A stretch of 64,000 nucleotides of DNA from assembly GCA_034687125.1 (NCBI GenBank), contig JAQGBZ010000021.1:248001-312000 (forward strand), in the 5' to 3' direction. The translations under genes were made by a program, and so were the position numbers. This stretch comes from Neelides folsomi (Eukaryota; Arthropoda; Collembola; Neelipleona; Neelidae). Shown piece after piece: positions 26,151-40,850 of this stretch; positions within the stretch are counted from its first letter, which is position 1, and every line of letters begins with the position of its first letter. Under the pieces are notes generated by a model, which was not told the DNA's origin, ran no database searches, and worked only from the letters and a program-made list of their open reading frames with translations.

Positions 26151-29100
26151 ATTTAATAGAGCACGAATGAGAGAGAATTTGACTCAACAAGACGGATGGA
26201 AGTTATGAGCAGAGTTTGAAAGTGCGTTGGAGGAAGTAATTTAGCTAAGAGACGGAAAATGATGAAATTCGTCACAGACGATTACCCTGTGAGGAATTAT
26301 TAAATTATTCCTCCCAGCTGCCCCAAATGTCAAGTATTGAAAGTGCAAATAGGGAAGGCCTAAGAGAGTTTTGAGCTCTTGAAGAGAAATGAGTGTCGCA
26401 AAGGTTAAGATGGAGAGAAAAACATTCATTTCACTCCACCCGTGCACTTCGAGAGGAGCTGAAGAAAAATTAGAGGTTTGGAACTGCGAGGAGACAACTT
26501 GTACTGCTGTTGTGTGTAAAGTCGTCTGTAATGCAAGCTGCTTTATTTTTTGCAGAGTTCATTTCTTTTTTCGACTCCTCTTCAAGATGAGTTCCAAAGC
26601 TCTTAAACAAAGTAAGGTTACGAGTTGTAAACGAAGCTATTAAAATGGAAATGGTAACAAGCTCGTACATAAATAATCCAACCCCATCCCCACCCGCATA
26701 AATATAGTAAAAGGAAGAATTTTGAAATGACTTTCGAACTCGACTTTTAAATAACCCAAAACATCAAAGTGGTCTTTTATTGTCTAATGAACTTACAATT
26801 CCGCCTTTCACCTTCACTCTTCAATAAAACCAGTCTTTACAGAGAGAAGTAAAATGTGACTTGAACTTGAAACGCGTGTTGTTCCCCTATATTTAATTAT
26901 TGAGAAGGAAGTGGAAGCGATAAATAATTAGCGGAAGATTCATTCACTTCTCGTGGTTGTAGCGAGGCCGTAATAATGAATCGAGATCATTGTCCATTTA
27001 TAAGTGGAAGAATGTGAGAATGGGAGGAGAGGATAAAAAATGCATGGTAGTTGAATGAGTGGGCAATTAAGGCGGAGATTCCCTACGAGTTTTTTAAATC
27101 CCATAATTTAACCGGTGACAGACGGAAGGTTCGGCCACATGTTCATGTTTCTTTCTCTTTAAGTTATTTAAGTCCCCTTTCTCCTCACTCATTCCCATTC
27201 ACGGAGAGAATCTGAAATCCCAGAGTTTTCAACTTTTAATTCCTTCCCCCGGATTCCTCAAAAAAGAGGGAATTTTGAAGAGCCGCAGAGGAAATTTTGA
27301 GTAAATCCTCTTGGATGTGAGCGAAGTTGAAAAATCCCTTCTCCGCAAATTTCCCCAAATAAACCATAGGGCTCAACTTATGCTTCGAATGAGTGGAGCT
27401 CGAGAGAGTGAAATGCGAATGTGTGTTTAGAGCCTCTGCGTCATGTATCTACTTTAAACCAAAGAGGGAAAAGATTTTTTCCTATCTCGCTTCTCCACGC
27501 GTGAATTTTTCTCTTCTTGTGAACAATGGAAGAGAGTATAATGCTAATGCCTCGGAAGAGCTTAAATTTCAAAATCCTCACAAGTCACTATTATCCTTTT
27601 CATGTGTACGCAATATTTTTACATGTTATAAAGTGTCATAATGTCATAAGCATTAAAAATATTTTTACGTACAACCGTTAGCCACTTCTACAGTTTTTTA
27701 CAAACTGTTTAATAAATATCAATTTAATAATATTTTTTCTCATTGTCAGTGTTAAATATTACTATACATGCCTTCTAGTCATTCTAGTTATTCAATATAA
27801 ATTGGAAAAACATCGTAAAGTTGAGACACTAGGGCATTGGGCCTTGTTAGAATTCTTGAGAAAGTGGAAGGTGCGGGAGGATATAATAATAAGGAAGATG
27901 GCCCATATATATAAACTTAATCTCCCCGTGTGCCCGAATTGAACGTGAGGAGAAGAAAGTGTTCTAGTAAATTGAAAGTATCGATTTACATTTCTACACA
28001 AACAGAGAGTTGTAAATTGGAGCAATTTATTGAAATTCCTCCGCGTAAAAGACCCAGGAGGAGGCTCAGCTCAATTCAATCTCTTCCCTTTTAACTGCAT
28101 GGAGATACGGAGGAGTTTATTGTTTCAAGAGCCCTTAATACTCCTTAAGAGAATGCGAGGGGAGGCGGTGATCGTTAAGTTTAAAATTAGGCGACGGGAT
28201 TCGTTACGTCCCGAGTTGATCTCTCCATTAAGGCCCACTTTGGCATAACTGGGAAGAAAAACTCAATTTGTGCCGTGTGAGATGGAGGACGGAGATTCCT
28301 TTGAGGTGGGTTTTCCTCCGCTCTTGGATGGAGACCAAATTCCGTCAACCGGAGGAAAACTCTCCCCTTTAAAAATTACTTCAGGTACTTCCATTTCCAA
28401 ATTCCTATCCCTACCCTGTTGTTGGAGGCTTGGGAGTGAAACGAAAGTTTATGCTATCATGCCTCTCATTTAATTCTCTCTCGTTTGTCTCCTTCAAAAC
28501 ATATTTCCTCCTGTTTTCCTTTTCCGAGCTGCATCCACAATCTTTTTTATGGTAGAGGAATAATAAAATAGGAAAATTGCATTCAGGGAGTCAGGAAAAG
28601 TAAACAGGACCTATCTGCTCCTGTTTACCAATAAAATCTTCTTTTAAAATCCCTCCCACAGCCTTCAAAACTTTTACAATAAAACCCTAAACTTATGGCT
28701 CACCTTTAAATTATGGACAAATCTATGAATATTTTTGCAATACAAAACTTTTGTTTCTGCAAATGTGATGCATAGCAGAATATGGTACATATACATTTTA
28801 ATGTGAAAATTAAAAGGTAAACTTAAAGTTGTAAACTTGAATATAAATTATTTATTAGAAAGAGGGTTAGTTTTAATTGCTCGACAAAAGATTAAATTAT
28901 ATAAAAATAGACTTATAAATACTTAGGCTTTTCAAAAAAACTTTGAAAATATTGGCAAAAGTTGTTTTCCACTTTGAAACATACTTGAATTAATGTTTTA
29001 AATCAAACTATTGCAATTTACTGTACAATTTAATTTATTAGGTGGACTTATTTCAAAATTCTTTTACAACCTTTTCCCCTTATTTATCTTTAATACTAAC

Positions 29101-30650
29101 ATTTAAGCTGAATTATTCACTCAAGTTTGTTTAAAACATCTGTTAAACCTAAGTTTTTTGGTATCATGTTTTACAGACTTTTAAGGTATCAAGTGCCCAA
29201 GTTGTATAATTTTGAAGGATAAAAAATTGAACAATTTCAAAAGCCCAGAAAGTAAGTTTAAAAATAAAGCTTTCACATTTCCTTAATCAATCTCTAATAA
29301 TTATTAGCCCCCAACATATGTAAGGTATAATTTAATAAAAAGGAAAGGGGAGAAAATAATATTTTTGAAAGTTTATCAAAATATCCAAACAGTTGAATCG
29401 AATCTTCCGTCCCCTTGAACATGATGCATCTCGACTCCATTTCATTTGGTCTAAGTGGCGAGGGAAAAAACGAGAAAGTGAATCGAGAGAGATGGATTGT
29501 GAATAGAAAGCCGGAGTTTTTATATCCCTTAGATCTCTCCATTGTTGGCCGTAGCGGTGGCCAGAGGATTCCCCAGATGATAATGGAGAGTTCGGGTAGT
29601 TGTACGGAGCTTAGCCGTCCCTCTCGTCCCTCCGCTGGGCTATTTGGGATTCCAAGCCCGTAGATTAATAACTTTCTCCCCGATATGAACGTGACTACTC
29701 AAATATTTTGAGGGAGGAAATCGGGGGATCTGGTTCAAAGCTCTCTAGGCCTGAATATTCATTCCGCCTCTGCTGCCTTCATCCGAAAATTCAAATCCCA
29801 GGGACAAGGAGTCCCCTCCACCAGCTCCTGATCTCAGAGTCAACAGAAGAATCTCTCGTGGTGAGATCTAATAAATGTGCCTCGACTCATCTCGTCATAA
29901 TTAAGAGGAATTTATGAGCCGAAGACATGAGTTATGGTCCGAGGGAAGACCTTAGATGGCAAACGCGACCCCGACTGATTGAAATCCCATGAAGAAAACT
30001 TCCCAAGGATGACCATTATGAAATGGGCCGTTACAGGTTAGGACCCACATTCCTCTCCGTCTCCCAAAGCCAATCCATCAATTTAATTCGTATAGATGAA
30101 GATCGTAATTCCGGAGCCCTCGATGGAGTTGCGGAATTAGAGAGGAGGTTCGGAGTTCTTAGCCTGTAGGAATCTCAAATTGGAACCTTCCACATCACTT
30201 CTCCAAGGAGTCAAAGAGTGGATGGGAGAAAGGCTCATCATTTCATCAGTAAGCCCATTTCTCACTCCTCCAATATTTATTTATCCAACTGGGATCAATT
30301 CGAGAACCTCCCTTCCACATATTTTTATTTTCCAAAGAAATATTGGTCATTTCTCAAAACTCCTTCTAGACCTAGACGTGGTATCCTCACAATTAAGTTT
30401 ATCTCTGTCCATTTATCAGAATACCAATCCAATTGGTATTTTTAATATACCTAATATACGGTGTTTTGACATTTGAACTTTAATAAACAAGCTAATAAGT
30501 ATTATTAGAAAAGTTCAGATGAGTCGCAAGTTCAAAATTTTACATAATTATGTAAGTATTATCAGTATCTCAATACTGTGAACTGTGTATTTTATATTTT
30601 ACATACAACAAGTACATAAAGTAAGTTTTAATTAATTACAACTTGCTAGA
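26151..30650. other. Non-coding segment with a long AT-rich block
   Basis: A distinct AT-rich block at 28680-29330 lacks the GAGGAA/TTCCTC words of its surroundings and changes abruptly to a less AT-rich patch at 29400-29900. This block could be an old insertion, but no terminal repeats or target duplication were found. Frames of 69-98 codons at 29415-30476 overlap in different phases. Confidence 0.55.
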
Positions 30651-33600
30651 ACATTTTTAATAGGATTTTTCCTGCTGGGAATTCCAATGCACTTAATATA
30701 AGAGTGGGAAGGGAAGTGTGCAATTTTCATCCTAGGGTTTCCTATTAATATAATTTGTCTCTGATTCTTGCAACACATAGTAATCTCCTCCCGGTTCTGG
30801 ATCGAAATGAAGGAATCTTTTCCCTTGACAGAGATGTATGACTTTGAGGGGAGGTTGAGGAAACAAGGCTGCGGCCTCCTTTCCCAACTTCCCATTATTA
30901 CCACGAAGAGATCAAAAGGATTATTTATATTGGGCCGGATGGCCAATGGTCTTCTCCTGATAATCACAACCACACATGTAGGTCCATAACATTGCTATAT
31001 TTTTTCCTTCGCAATAGGGATCTACTATACACAGATGGTGGGCTATAAATGGATTACGACCTATCCTCGCCCTCATCCTCACTCCTAAAATGTCAAGGGG
31101 AGTTGACATGGAACCGAAATCCTACTCTCCACTGTCCACGTCAATCTCTTATCCCTTCTTCAACCGAAGGTTCCCGTTTCCCTCCACTCCACCGAACTCC
31201 AATATTGGCCGAACGAACAAAGTTTTCAATAAGTTGATATAAACTCTTCGTCTTTCCATAATTTGAATTCATCGCACGGGCGAGTTGATTTAAAAAGAAT
31301 AAGAGCCTGGGCGGGTTTTCCTTCTCCTTCAATTCCTCAGGAGAGGACCAATGAAGGAGACGCTCAACAGAGATAGTTGATAAACTAGCAAGAGATGTTT
31401 ATTGGTTTTTGAAAGTAGGAAATTGATAGCATGAGTTATTCATGAAATCAATATCCCATCAAAAACATCATGAGAGGACTCCCCTTCTCATCCTCCATAC
31501 CCCATATGCATATATTAAATTTCAATAAACCATTTTCCCTCGGAGTTCAATAGGAACAAACTATTCAAATTGCTTTTTCTTTTATGTATAACCCCGTTAG
31601 CGGTAAAAACACGGGATTCGCATTAATATGCTATAAACCATATATTTCGCTTTAATTAATAGCTTGCTCTTATTAATCTTTTAATAATTTAGCTTACAAA
31701 GAAAATTTAATAATATCAGCATGTATATAACAAACTTTATATTTATTCATTCATTGGATATATAAATACTTAGTATGTATTTACTTATTCAACCTTGCAC
31801 GTTCTACATATTTCATTAGGAAAAAGGTAGGGCAGGATGAAAGGTAGTGCAAATAATGAATATTGCCTAATAAACTTTTACTTTGCCAAAATGAGGTTCG
31901 GCGCGTAAAGTGATTGGATAAACTTGATTAAACCAAAAGAATCTGTCATATTTCATTTCAAAAATAATTAGACTTGTGAAAAGGGAAAGTTGAAAATCCA
32001 TTAAGGGAAAGTAATAAAATTACAATTTTATTAAAACCATGATTTTTATAGCTTTTGGTGGTTGAAGAAATGAAAGGTTAACTTTTTATTGTTTTTTCAC
32101 ATTGATTTGTGTCAAGTGCCAGGAATGCAAAAGGTCTTTGGGTGTAATATGGAGGAATCAAAGGCGGGATTTGGCGGAAAGAGAATACCGCAACGGCGCA
32201 CCGCCATACTTACACATTGAAAATTTGTTCAATTTACTCTTCCTGAGTTCCAATTGGAACATCGATTTGTCTCTGTAATAGTGTATAGATTCCTCTTTCC
32301 CTCTTCTCCTTTGCATATCCTTTTTGCTTTGTCGTGGAAAATCCACTTGTCAAGTGTCAAAATTGGGCTGAGGCTTACACGGGAAGGAGCGAAGGAAACA
32401 AAAGGGGGTTTCGGGACCACTTTCACACTCATCAAAACATTCTTAATGTCTTGTCATTCCCCGTCTCAACATCATTTACAACCTTCTTCACACGTGCATG
32501 TAAGACCCCATTTCTGAACACATAACCATCAGTTATGCATACAGGCCCCAAAGGGGTTCACAGAATACATGATTGTCCATACAAATGCCTTAAAAGGACA
32601 TCCCCAACTTGGTTCTTTATTCAAACCTTTCTATTTCACTATTTTCAATTTTATATTACTTTCACACTCGTTTTGCTTCAAATATACAAACTTGTCTTTA
32701 GAATGTATCTAAAATACGATGCTTTACTTGAAGAGTATCATGAATAAATAGATGTAAATGTATGGTATACCTACACACTATACTTATATCATCTTGTTTA
32801 TATTGTATTGATACAGACATGCAAACATTTATTTTCTGATCCGATATCGTATATATCATATTTATTATCAAATATAAATATTTATCTGCAAAATTGCACA
32901 TTTGGAAAATAATGCATTTGTTCTCAATAAAATCGTTTAAACCAATTCCAGCCAATAATAATTCATTTCTTTATCAAAGGATTTCACTAAACAAATCGAG
33001 AGGAAAATAATTTTGCAAACTAAACAAATTCTGATACCTTTGTATCTAATACTCGACTACATAGCTATAACTATAATATATAAGAAGAACGAGATGAATG
33101 CAGTGAAGAAATAAGCATTAAGATTAGGTTGCTTTCTCTCTTGGAGTTATATTGTTGCAAGGGTGAAAATACATCTTATCTCAAATCGCATTATTGCTTT
33201 TCACCTCCTCCCGCCCAACCCATTTCCCCCACATACTTTACATACATTTTTGACTTGCATTACACTCACTTCAACATCCCATTGAGCTCAAAACTCTTGC
33301 CCTACTTTACATAGTAAATAGAGTCGGAGCTGGAATACTCCAATTTCTATTCCCCCACTACTACCCTATTCGTAATAAAGATCCATTGCAATTTAATTCT
33401 ATTCCCTTTTCTCTTTATGCCAATGCCTCAAGCTAAATCGACTCAACATAACATGCTATAATACATACAAATGTACAACATGATATTCTCCACCATTTTA
33501 TATAATTTCCTCAGTTAAATAAAATAAATACAATAAACTTATTTTTTAACATTTTGACCATATTTCAAATGATGCTTTTATATTATGTATTTAAATCTTT

Positions 33601-35900
33601 TGAAATGAAAATTTTATTCTAATTTATTGTATATTATTTATTATATTTTTAATATAATAAAAATGGAATGCGCCATTGAGAAAAAAATGAAGTTTTTACT
33701 CAAGTTCTCACATAGTGAACATTTGTCCTTATTTGTGTGATTGTGATTTTATCACAGTTGGTCACGGAATAGGCCCATATAACATCAACGGATATTTTAG
33801 GCATCCTTAAATACTCATAGAGCCACATACAGAGGACATTTATAAGAATTGAGCCTCGCCTATAGAAAAAGGAGGAGCAATTTAGCCAAGAATGAAATAT
33901 TGGACTCGATATGTGTAATGCATTATCAAATAAATGTTCTCTTCCAAATTGGCTTCCCCCGCGAGACGAGAACTCTTTTTTATCCGCTTTATAATATTCC
34001 TCCAACACATATACACCACACACACGCTACATTATAATACTTTATATCCTCTCATACACACACATAATTTCATGGGTTCGTATCCTCTCGATGTGATTCG
34101 GGGTTTAATAATGGTAAGTGTTATAGGAGGAGGCCATGCAGGGAAAACCGAAACCTCTGCAGCTCATCCGGGTGCCCAGACTCATTTCAAGGCATCACAC
34201 AATGCATAAAATTGGGGCCGCCCGCAAAATTCCAATGATTCTCTTCAAATTCATCTCATTCAATTTAATTCCAATGCTCTTAAATTATCTTTTATAGCTT
34301 AGCCAAACATTCCATTCCGATTTACATTGACAATGAGACCGAATTAATTATTAATTAACCTTTCTCCCCGGTTCTATAAACTTTACCAATTCCCCAAGCC
34401 GCGTGAATTTGAAAGTTGGAATTGGATTATTATAAATCTACAGGATGAATTGAGCAAAAATTATAAATTAGCACTTGTAAAAGAATAAAAATTTTGAATT
34501 GTTAGGGTCATAAAACAGACATTACCTCACATTTTTATTGTACGTACGCCAAACATTAAAAGGTTGGCGACTTTAAAAAAGCTTAGAGTTGAGAGGAAAG
34601 GAGCTTTAAGGGCCGATTAGATGAGATTTGAGAAAGGAGTTTAAATGCTCTTACAATTGCACAATTATGATTCGTGTGCGGGTGAAGTGTTGGCCATAAA
34701 GGTCGCCCTCTTTGGCTCCTTCTACATCCACAATTAATTGCCTGTCCACTTGGGAGGAAAGGGCGTAATTCCCTAATAGATAGCATCTCATAATTTAAGG
34801 TCTTTATTATAGTCCTTTACTCCTCCAAATCCTTCCTCGGATCCGCAGGATTTTACCACTCGGGCCTTTAAGAATGTAAAATGGGAAAGGTCGCCCCTCA
34901 TTTTAACTTTTACTCTTTTTGCAATTTAAGACTCATTCGACTCGTTCCACTTCCACAACATTTTTCAATTATCCGACATGCCGTGTGTGTACGCTAATTA
35001 CGTGACCTTCGCCAATCGCCAAACTCCATGTTAACTTACAATGTTACAATGGACATTGAACAAAAACTTAATAGAACTTAATAGGTGAACTTTATATGAT
35101 TTTCCGGAATTTACAATCCGTAATAATTCTCCCCTTTTGAGTTGGACAGGTTAAAAAATGAATGGTAGATTATTGGAAGAAAATGAGAAAATAGTGTATA
35201 TAAAATAATATCATTAATCCTTCACGGAAGAGTAGGTTTGTTGGGGAAATATAAGGAACGAGGTTAGGAATTGGTTCTTAATTAACTTCCCGTAGACTCT
35301 CTCAGGCTCGATGGAGTGGAAGCACTGGAAGGAGGCGCCTCTCCAATACCCTGGAATCCCTCTAATTAACTTCAATTTATCACGATTAGTCACGGTGGGC
35401 GGAAAAGAGAGGCAATAAACAGACCCTTCGATTTTCCCTTCAACCCTAAATTCTCAACTATGAAATTCTTACACACCATCAAGGCGGAAATTCGCCCCAT
35501 TTTCACACATTATGAAATAGCTCGAACAATAAACTCTTGTTGTCTCTCATATCTCACGACCCAGCATACAATGAACTATACCCATTAAGTATATTTATCA
35601 ACTCATAAATATATTTAACCCAACTCCGTCGCAAATTATTCATAATCAAATGAACGATCTTCGGAATAATTTGCCCGGAGAGTGAAGTGGTCCTCGGAAG
35701 TCCTTTAACACAATTTAAAGGTGCTTGAGGGCCAAAGGGGAATTTGGGAGAAATGCAGAGTTTAGAATTGAGAAAGCTTCCCCCTTCAACTTCTCATTGT
35801 TTGCATTTCCATCATCGATTCTCTTTAGCCCCTAATCTCCTCCGCAAACATAATTTGTCCCTCCTTTTAAATTCATACCCTTTTTAAGTTTGGGGAAAAT
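30651..35900. other. Non-coding segment
   Basis: AT-rich islands at 31500-31800, 32640-33110 (with a GTATGGTATAC copy) and 33400-33680. Frames of up to 113 codons (30632-30973 minus) overlap frames on the other strand. Three + frames at 32254-32525 overlap each other. Nothing gene-like was recognised. Confidence 0.55.
32760..32770 (+). repeat. GTATGGTATAC motif copy 1
   Basis: First of four exact copies of this 11-mer in the window, within the AT-rich island 32640-33110. Function unknown. Confidence 0.5.
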
Positions 35901-36542
35901 TTCCCAGAAGAGCCCAGGGGGGCTTGCGGCCAATTCTGAACCCCTTTCATCCCCCTTAATGCTCTCACTTTTTAAATGGATATTTCCTCTTTCAACTCAG
36001 AGCTTATGTATGGGAATAAATGATGTCATCCTCACTTCCTCTTTGTTGTGCCTTCGCTATATTACTCAAATACCATACACCACCCATACTCTCTACACTA
36101 CCCATTTGTGAGTGTAAAATGGGCTATTCATAGATTTATAAATGCGCGTGTTTGTGCTCGAAATGACCGTAGTTATAAATTCTTATCACTCTCATCAGAA
36201 GGAAATCAGTGGGGGGTTAAAATAATGAAATAATGCACTCCAACTTAATTCCTTTTATAAATGGATTTTCGTAACGTGAGACTCATTATGATGGTTGTGT
36301 AATAAATAAGGAGAAAATTACTACCCTGCATTCTTTAGCCCTATAGGAAAGGGTAAAACATGCGAGGAGAGGCTTTTGAATATCATTAATTGACATACTT
36401 GAGCTTTAAACCTACAATTGTTAACGGCGGGGAAAAAGCGGCAAGGACTTTTATGAAACCTTTTTAAAAATCGTTAGCTTTTACTCCCGAACGAATTTAT
36501 AGCTTCCTTTATTCTCCCCTTTAACAGGGAAATAAAGAATTC

Positions 36543-36588
36543 ATGGCCAAGGTTCAACGGGTATTTAAAATGGAAATTAATGAATCGC
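36543..36588 (+). other. Possible short coding exon before CGC|GTAAGTAT
   Basis: ATG at 36543 (ATGG context) encodes MAKVQRVFKMEINES plus one base and meets GTAAGTAT at 36589. Read through, the frame stops after eight further codons. The charged peptide looks protein-like but no family is recognised. Confidence 0.07.
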
Positions 36589-37838
36589 GTAAGTATAAAT
36601 GTCGTTCAATTTAATTTCAAATTTGTTAATAAATGTTTTCAGTAAAAGTAAATACAATGGCTGTGTAAGTCAATAAACAAAATGCAAATAAAGTTTATTG
36701 AATTTAAATCCAATAAAACGCAGGTAACTTATTTGAACTTAAGTTAAATTGAATGATAATGGAGTTAGGCTATTAGGAAGGCATTTACAAAAAAGGAAAA
36801 TAGAAAGCAAATAGGAGAAAAGGAACATATGGGAATAGATTGATAAGAAGCTTATGTAAATATGATAATAAAATACCCCTTTTGAATTTAAAGGTTATTA
36901 AAGAGCTCTAACGATATGTAAAGACATTGCGGACAATAGGAGAACTCTCTGAACTCTCTAACAATAAAACTCCCAGTCTCGTGCTCCGATGATATTTAAA
37001 GGATGAACAAAAGCCGAGTTTTGTACATGTTTATTGGAGCAGGGAAGAAGCAAAGGAGAGAATGCGAGAGAAATGCGATTCCTTTCCCATCGTCCAACGT
37101 ATTTTTGAGCGTAATAAAAGAAACAAAATAGGAAAGGCCAGCAATTGACATTTTGTTCCACATGGAATTCTCTTGGCCATGTGGGAGCCTGAGTGAGCGA
37201 AGAAGGAAGAATTTCTCACAGTTTCCGGGGAGTGAAGAAAAGTGACATTTACTCCCTTACTTAATTGATTTTTCAGGAGAGGATTAACGAGGGCGAGCGG
37301 AGAAAATTCAAACAATTCTTCCTCAACACAAAGACCCTCCTCCACTCATTCTTCCTCGCCCCAAAAAGTTCCTCTCAAACTCGGAAAGTCGGAAAAAGAG
37401 AGAAAGTTAAGAAATCTCAAAAACTGAATGGCCGTCTTCACAGAAATGGTGATTTCCTCTCCTTCTTTTACCCCTTATACATTTATAATATACACAGAAA
37501 AATATACCGCTTAGCCATCTCATTATACAATACTTATAATGTTTTCAATTTCTCTTCTACGCTCAGCTTACTCGCCTAATTAATTCCTCTTTCTTTTCTC
37601 ATTTTCAGAATTAAACCAACTTTGCCGCATATTTTTTCCCTACAAAAAACAATTTAAAGTTAGATATAAAGAAAAACAATTTACTCGAATTCCCATTTTA
37701 AGAATAACAAACTATTGAAAATGTCTATAAAATCTTATTAAAAATCTTTCTGTAAAAAGACACTTCACACTCAGAAAATATTCGAATCTACATGACATAA
37801 CTGTAATGTAGAGTAAGTACATACAATAAGTATAATAT

Positions 37839-37849
37839 GTATACCATAC
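37839..37849 (-). repeat. GTATGGTATAC motif copy 2 (reverse strand)
   Basis: Appears as GTATACCATAC on the + strand, inside the AT-rich island 37580-37920 among TAAGTACATAC/ATAAGTATA words. Confidence 0.5.
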
Positions 37850-39150
37850 ATTTATTCTATGTATTTTTATTCACGTTTTGTTCTACTTTATATAATACAT
37901 GCTCATATTTATTATAAAAAAGTCTGCCATTTCAGCAATTTTTTGAGACTGGAGAAATCAAGTTTCTAAACGGTGGCACGTGGCATAATAGCAAAAGGAT
38001 CTAGACCAGTATTTCTCCATGTTATTCCAAGATTTAGGGAGTAAGTGAAGTGGATGGAAAAAAGAGAGAAGGGGGAGAAGTCATCGTTCATTTCTTCTAA
38101 GGGTCTCCTCGCACTCGCTGCTCAACATCTCGTGACATTCGAGGAGATTTGAATGGGGAGCTTCACTATCAGGAACTCTCATTTGAACGAGACGACACGT
38201 TCCCCTCCATTAACCTTCGAGGAGCTTCCCGATAAAAAAGATCTTCAATACTTTCACCCTCACTTTCACAAACATCGCGTACGTACAATGTTCCTTATCT
38301 ACAAAATTATATCTAACTATCCCCGCAAACTCAAATGTACATAGATCTATCTTATGGTAGAACGCAAATGGCCCTTTTGGAAATATCATTCTTTTTAATA
38401 TTGAATAATCCATCATTTTAAAGGAAAGGCCATATACGAAATAGGAGTTTTATTATTTTTATTGCCTTCATTTATTTGTTAAGTAGACTCAGCCATTAAG
38501 ATAAATAAAGTTTATACAAAATGAGTTGAATGGTTAATGCATTCAAACATTTATATTTCTTATTATTAAATATGCAGTTAATTGGAGTTGAACTATGTGC
38601 TTAACCGTTAGTTAGTTATGGCATTATTAATAATTTTAATATAGAGGTAATGTCTAGTGAAAATTTTCTTAATGAGCCTTCATGGGGAGAAAGAGCATTG
38701 GAAGTTAAAGAACTTGTTCTTTTGTGAACGTGAGAGCCTTTTGTTTTCCCTTGCCTCAACCCGTCCATTAACTTTCCTTCCTCATTATAAACACGAGATG
38801 GTCTTATGATTTACTTAAGAAACCCTATGTTATATACGTATATGAAATGTCATAAGAAATATGCAAGATATTATATCATAGCGTCCTTGTACCATCTCTT
38901 TGAAATCCAGCAAGGCTAAATAAATTGCCGAGTCGTTTCAGAATTTGAAACTTTAAATCCTGAGAGATTTGATGCTCCATCCAGGAGTCAAATAGATATT
39001 TAATTTAAATTCCACTCTGGAAATTCCAATTCTTTGGTTAATTTAATTATAGTATTTTAGTTTAGATCCGCAGAATTTGATTTATTAAATTAATATTAAG
39101 AATTGTTTTTAGATAGTAGTAAATTATTAAAGAACAAATTATTTTTAAAT

Positions 39151-39172
39151 ACTTACATGAAACTTACATGAA
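39151..39172. repeat. 11-bp perfect tandem duplication
   Basis: ACTTACATGAA occurs twice head to tail. Confidence 0.7.
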
Positions 39173-40810
39173 AGGATTACAAAAATTGAAGTAACTTTAT
39201 ATACAAATATTTTGCAAAAAAGTATTTTAGTTTTTATTGGTGGATAAAAATATACGTAAAGGGGAAAGAGAACATCGTTTGTAATTTTCATGATTGTAGG
39301 TCAGTAATAAGTGGTTTGGCTCACGAGTCAGAAAAATGGGAGCGAAGAATAACTCAAGTCGGAATGGATGTCCGGCTGAACTCACAATTGATGATTTACT
39401 ATTAAGAGAAGAGATTGGGAGGGGAGAGGGAAGGAATTCATTGACTTTCCCTCTAAAATGGATGCATGTCATGTTTCAGATGAGATCACGGAGCCCACGC
39501 GATCCAACAACCAGCCCGACCATTTTCCAAACTTATTTTCAACTACTCAATTGGAATCCCCCTTCTCCCGAATCCACTTTTCCTTCTGTCGGGGGTAATA
39601 AACACTTTCCATTTCCTTCCCAAAATGTCCATTAACTATATTATAGAGAGATGATGATGGCTGTCCCTTAACTCCATTATCACACCCTCCCCTTCTCCAC
39701 CAACACTTAAGGAAGAATAGAATAAGAAAAGGGAGATACCAAACATTGCTTATGCTAGCGTTTGTCATAAATGACCTCCAAAAATTGAATTGATGTGTAT
39801 AATGTTGATAAATGAGCGAATCAAATGGCTCGAATAACTGTCAAAAACCATTACGTATATATTGGAGATAATTTTTATACAATATGTATCAATATGCGTT
39901 CAATTAAAGGTTATTAATAGTTTAAAAAATAAAGTAATATAAATTATAGCCATGACAACCATATAAGAAAGATACTTATGGCGCACCTGGTATAAACTGA
40001 TAACTAATAAAACTCAATTATTATTAATTTAAAATATTTAATAAATAAACTTTGGCATTAAAACTTAAATTGGAATTGGAAAAGATTGGGATTTGGCAAG
40101 CTAATGAAGTTACACTTTTGAAGATGAGGAGGAGATTGGGGATCGGACGTGGTCAAGGTGTTGGTTGGAGCGTAAATGAACGCCCAGACTTTGTATCTGT
40201 AGGTCAAGAGCTATAGAAAACTTTTGGCCCATATCTCCCAAAGTGCATTTATATAGTTAGTGAGAGGTTATGAGGAATTGGGAAACTATTTCCTCTTTCA
40301 TAATAAATGTGGAACGTGTGAGTTGGATGTTTTCGCAGTTCGAGGGAAGCGGAGAAGAACCGAGAGAAATAAGTTTATAAATCACAGGCACCAAACTCAC
40401 GGTAAACAAGGGGAGAGAGTAATGGGCTAAGTAAGTAAAAGCAAACAACATTTTCCGTTCATTGTGCCCTAAGGGAGGAATCAATGAAGGGCGCCCAAGG
40501 AGATTCATATAGAAATTGAAAGACAAATTTTAATTTGGGTAATTAAAGAAGCTTTCCCAGAATATTTATCTTGATTGGACGGGAATTACTGTGTAGGTCT
40601 TCTTAATTAATTACATACCCCGATCCAACCATCCATTCTCCTCTCGGATCTTTAATTCCTGAAACTCTTAAATGTACTTAACCTTTCAAGCCCCCAATTT
40701 AGGATTTCATTAGCTTCTGAAGAAACGTAATTACTTTTCTCCCCGAAAACAAATAAAAAGCAAAGGTAGCACTTTTCTATTGAATTTTATTTCCTCGTAT
40801 ATTTTCCATC

Positions 40811-40850
40811 CTGTAATGATGTAATGCATTTCTGCTGCATTACAGCAGTG
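40811..40850. repeat. Overlapping alternative hairpins
   Basis: GTAATGCA (40821-40828) can pair with TGCATTAC (40836-40843). The upstream CTGTAATG (40811-40818) can instead pair with CATTACAG (40838-40845), and CTGCT/AGCAG forms a third small stem. The structures exclude each other. Confidence 0.45.
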
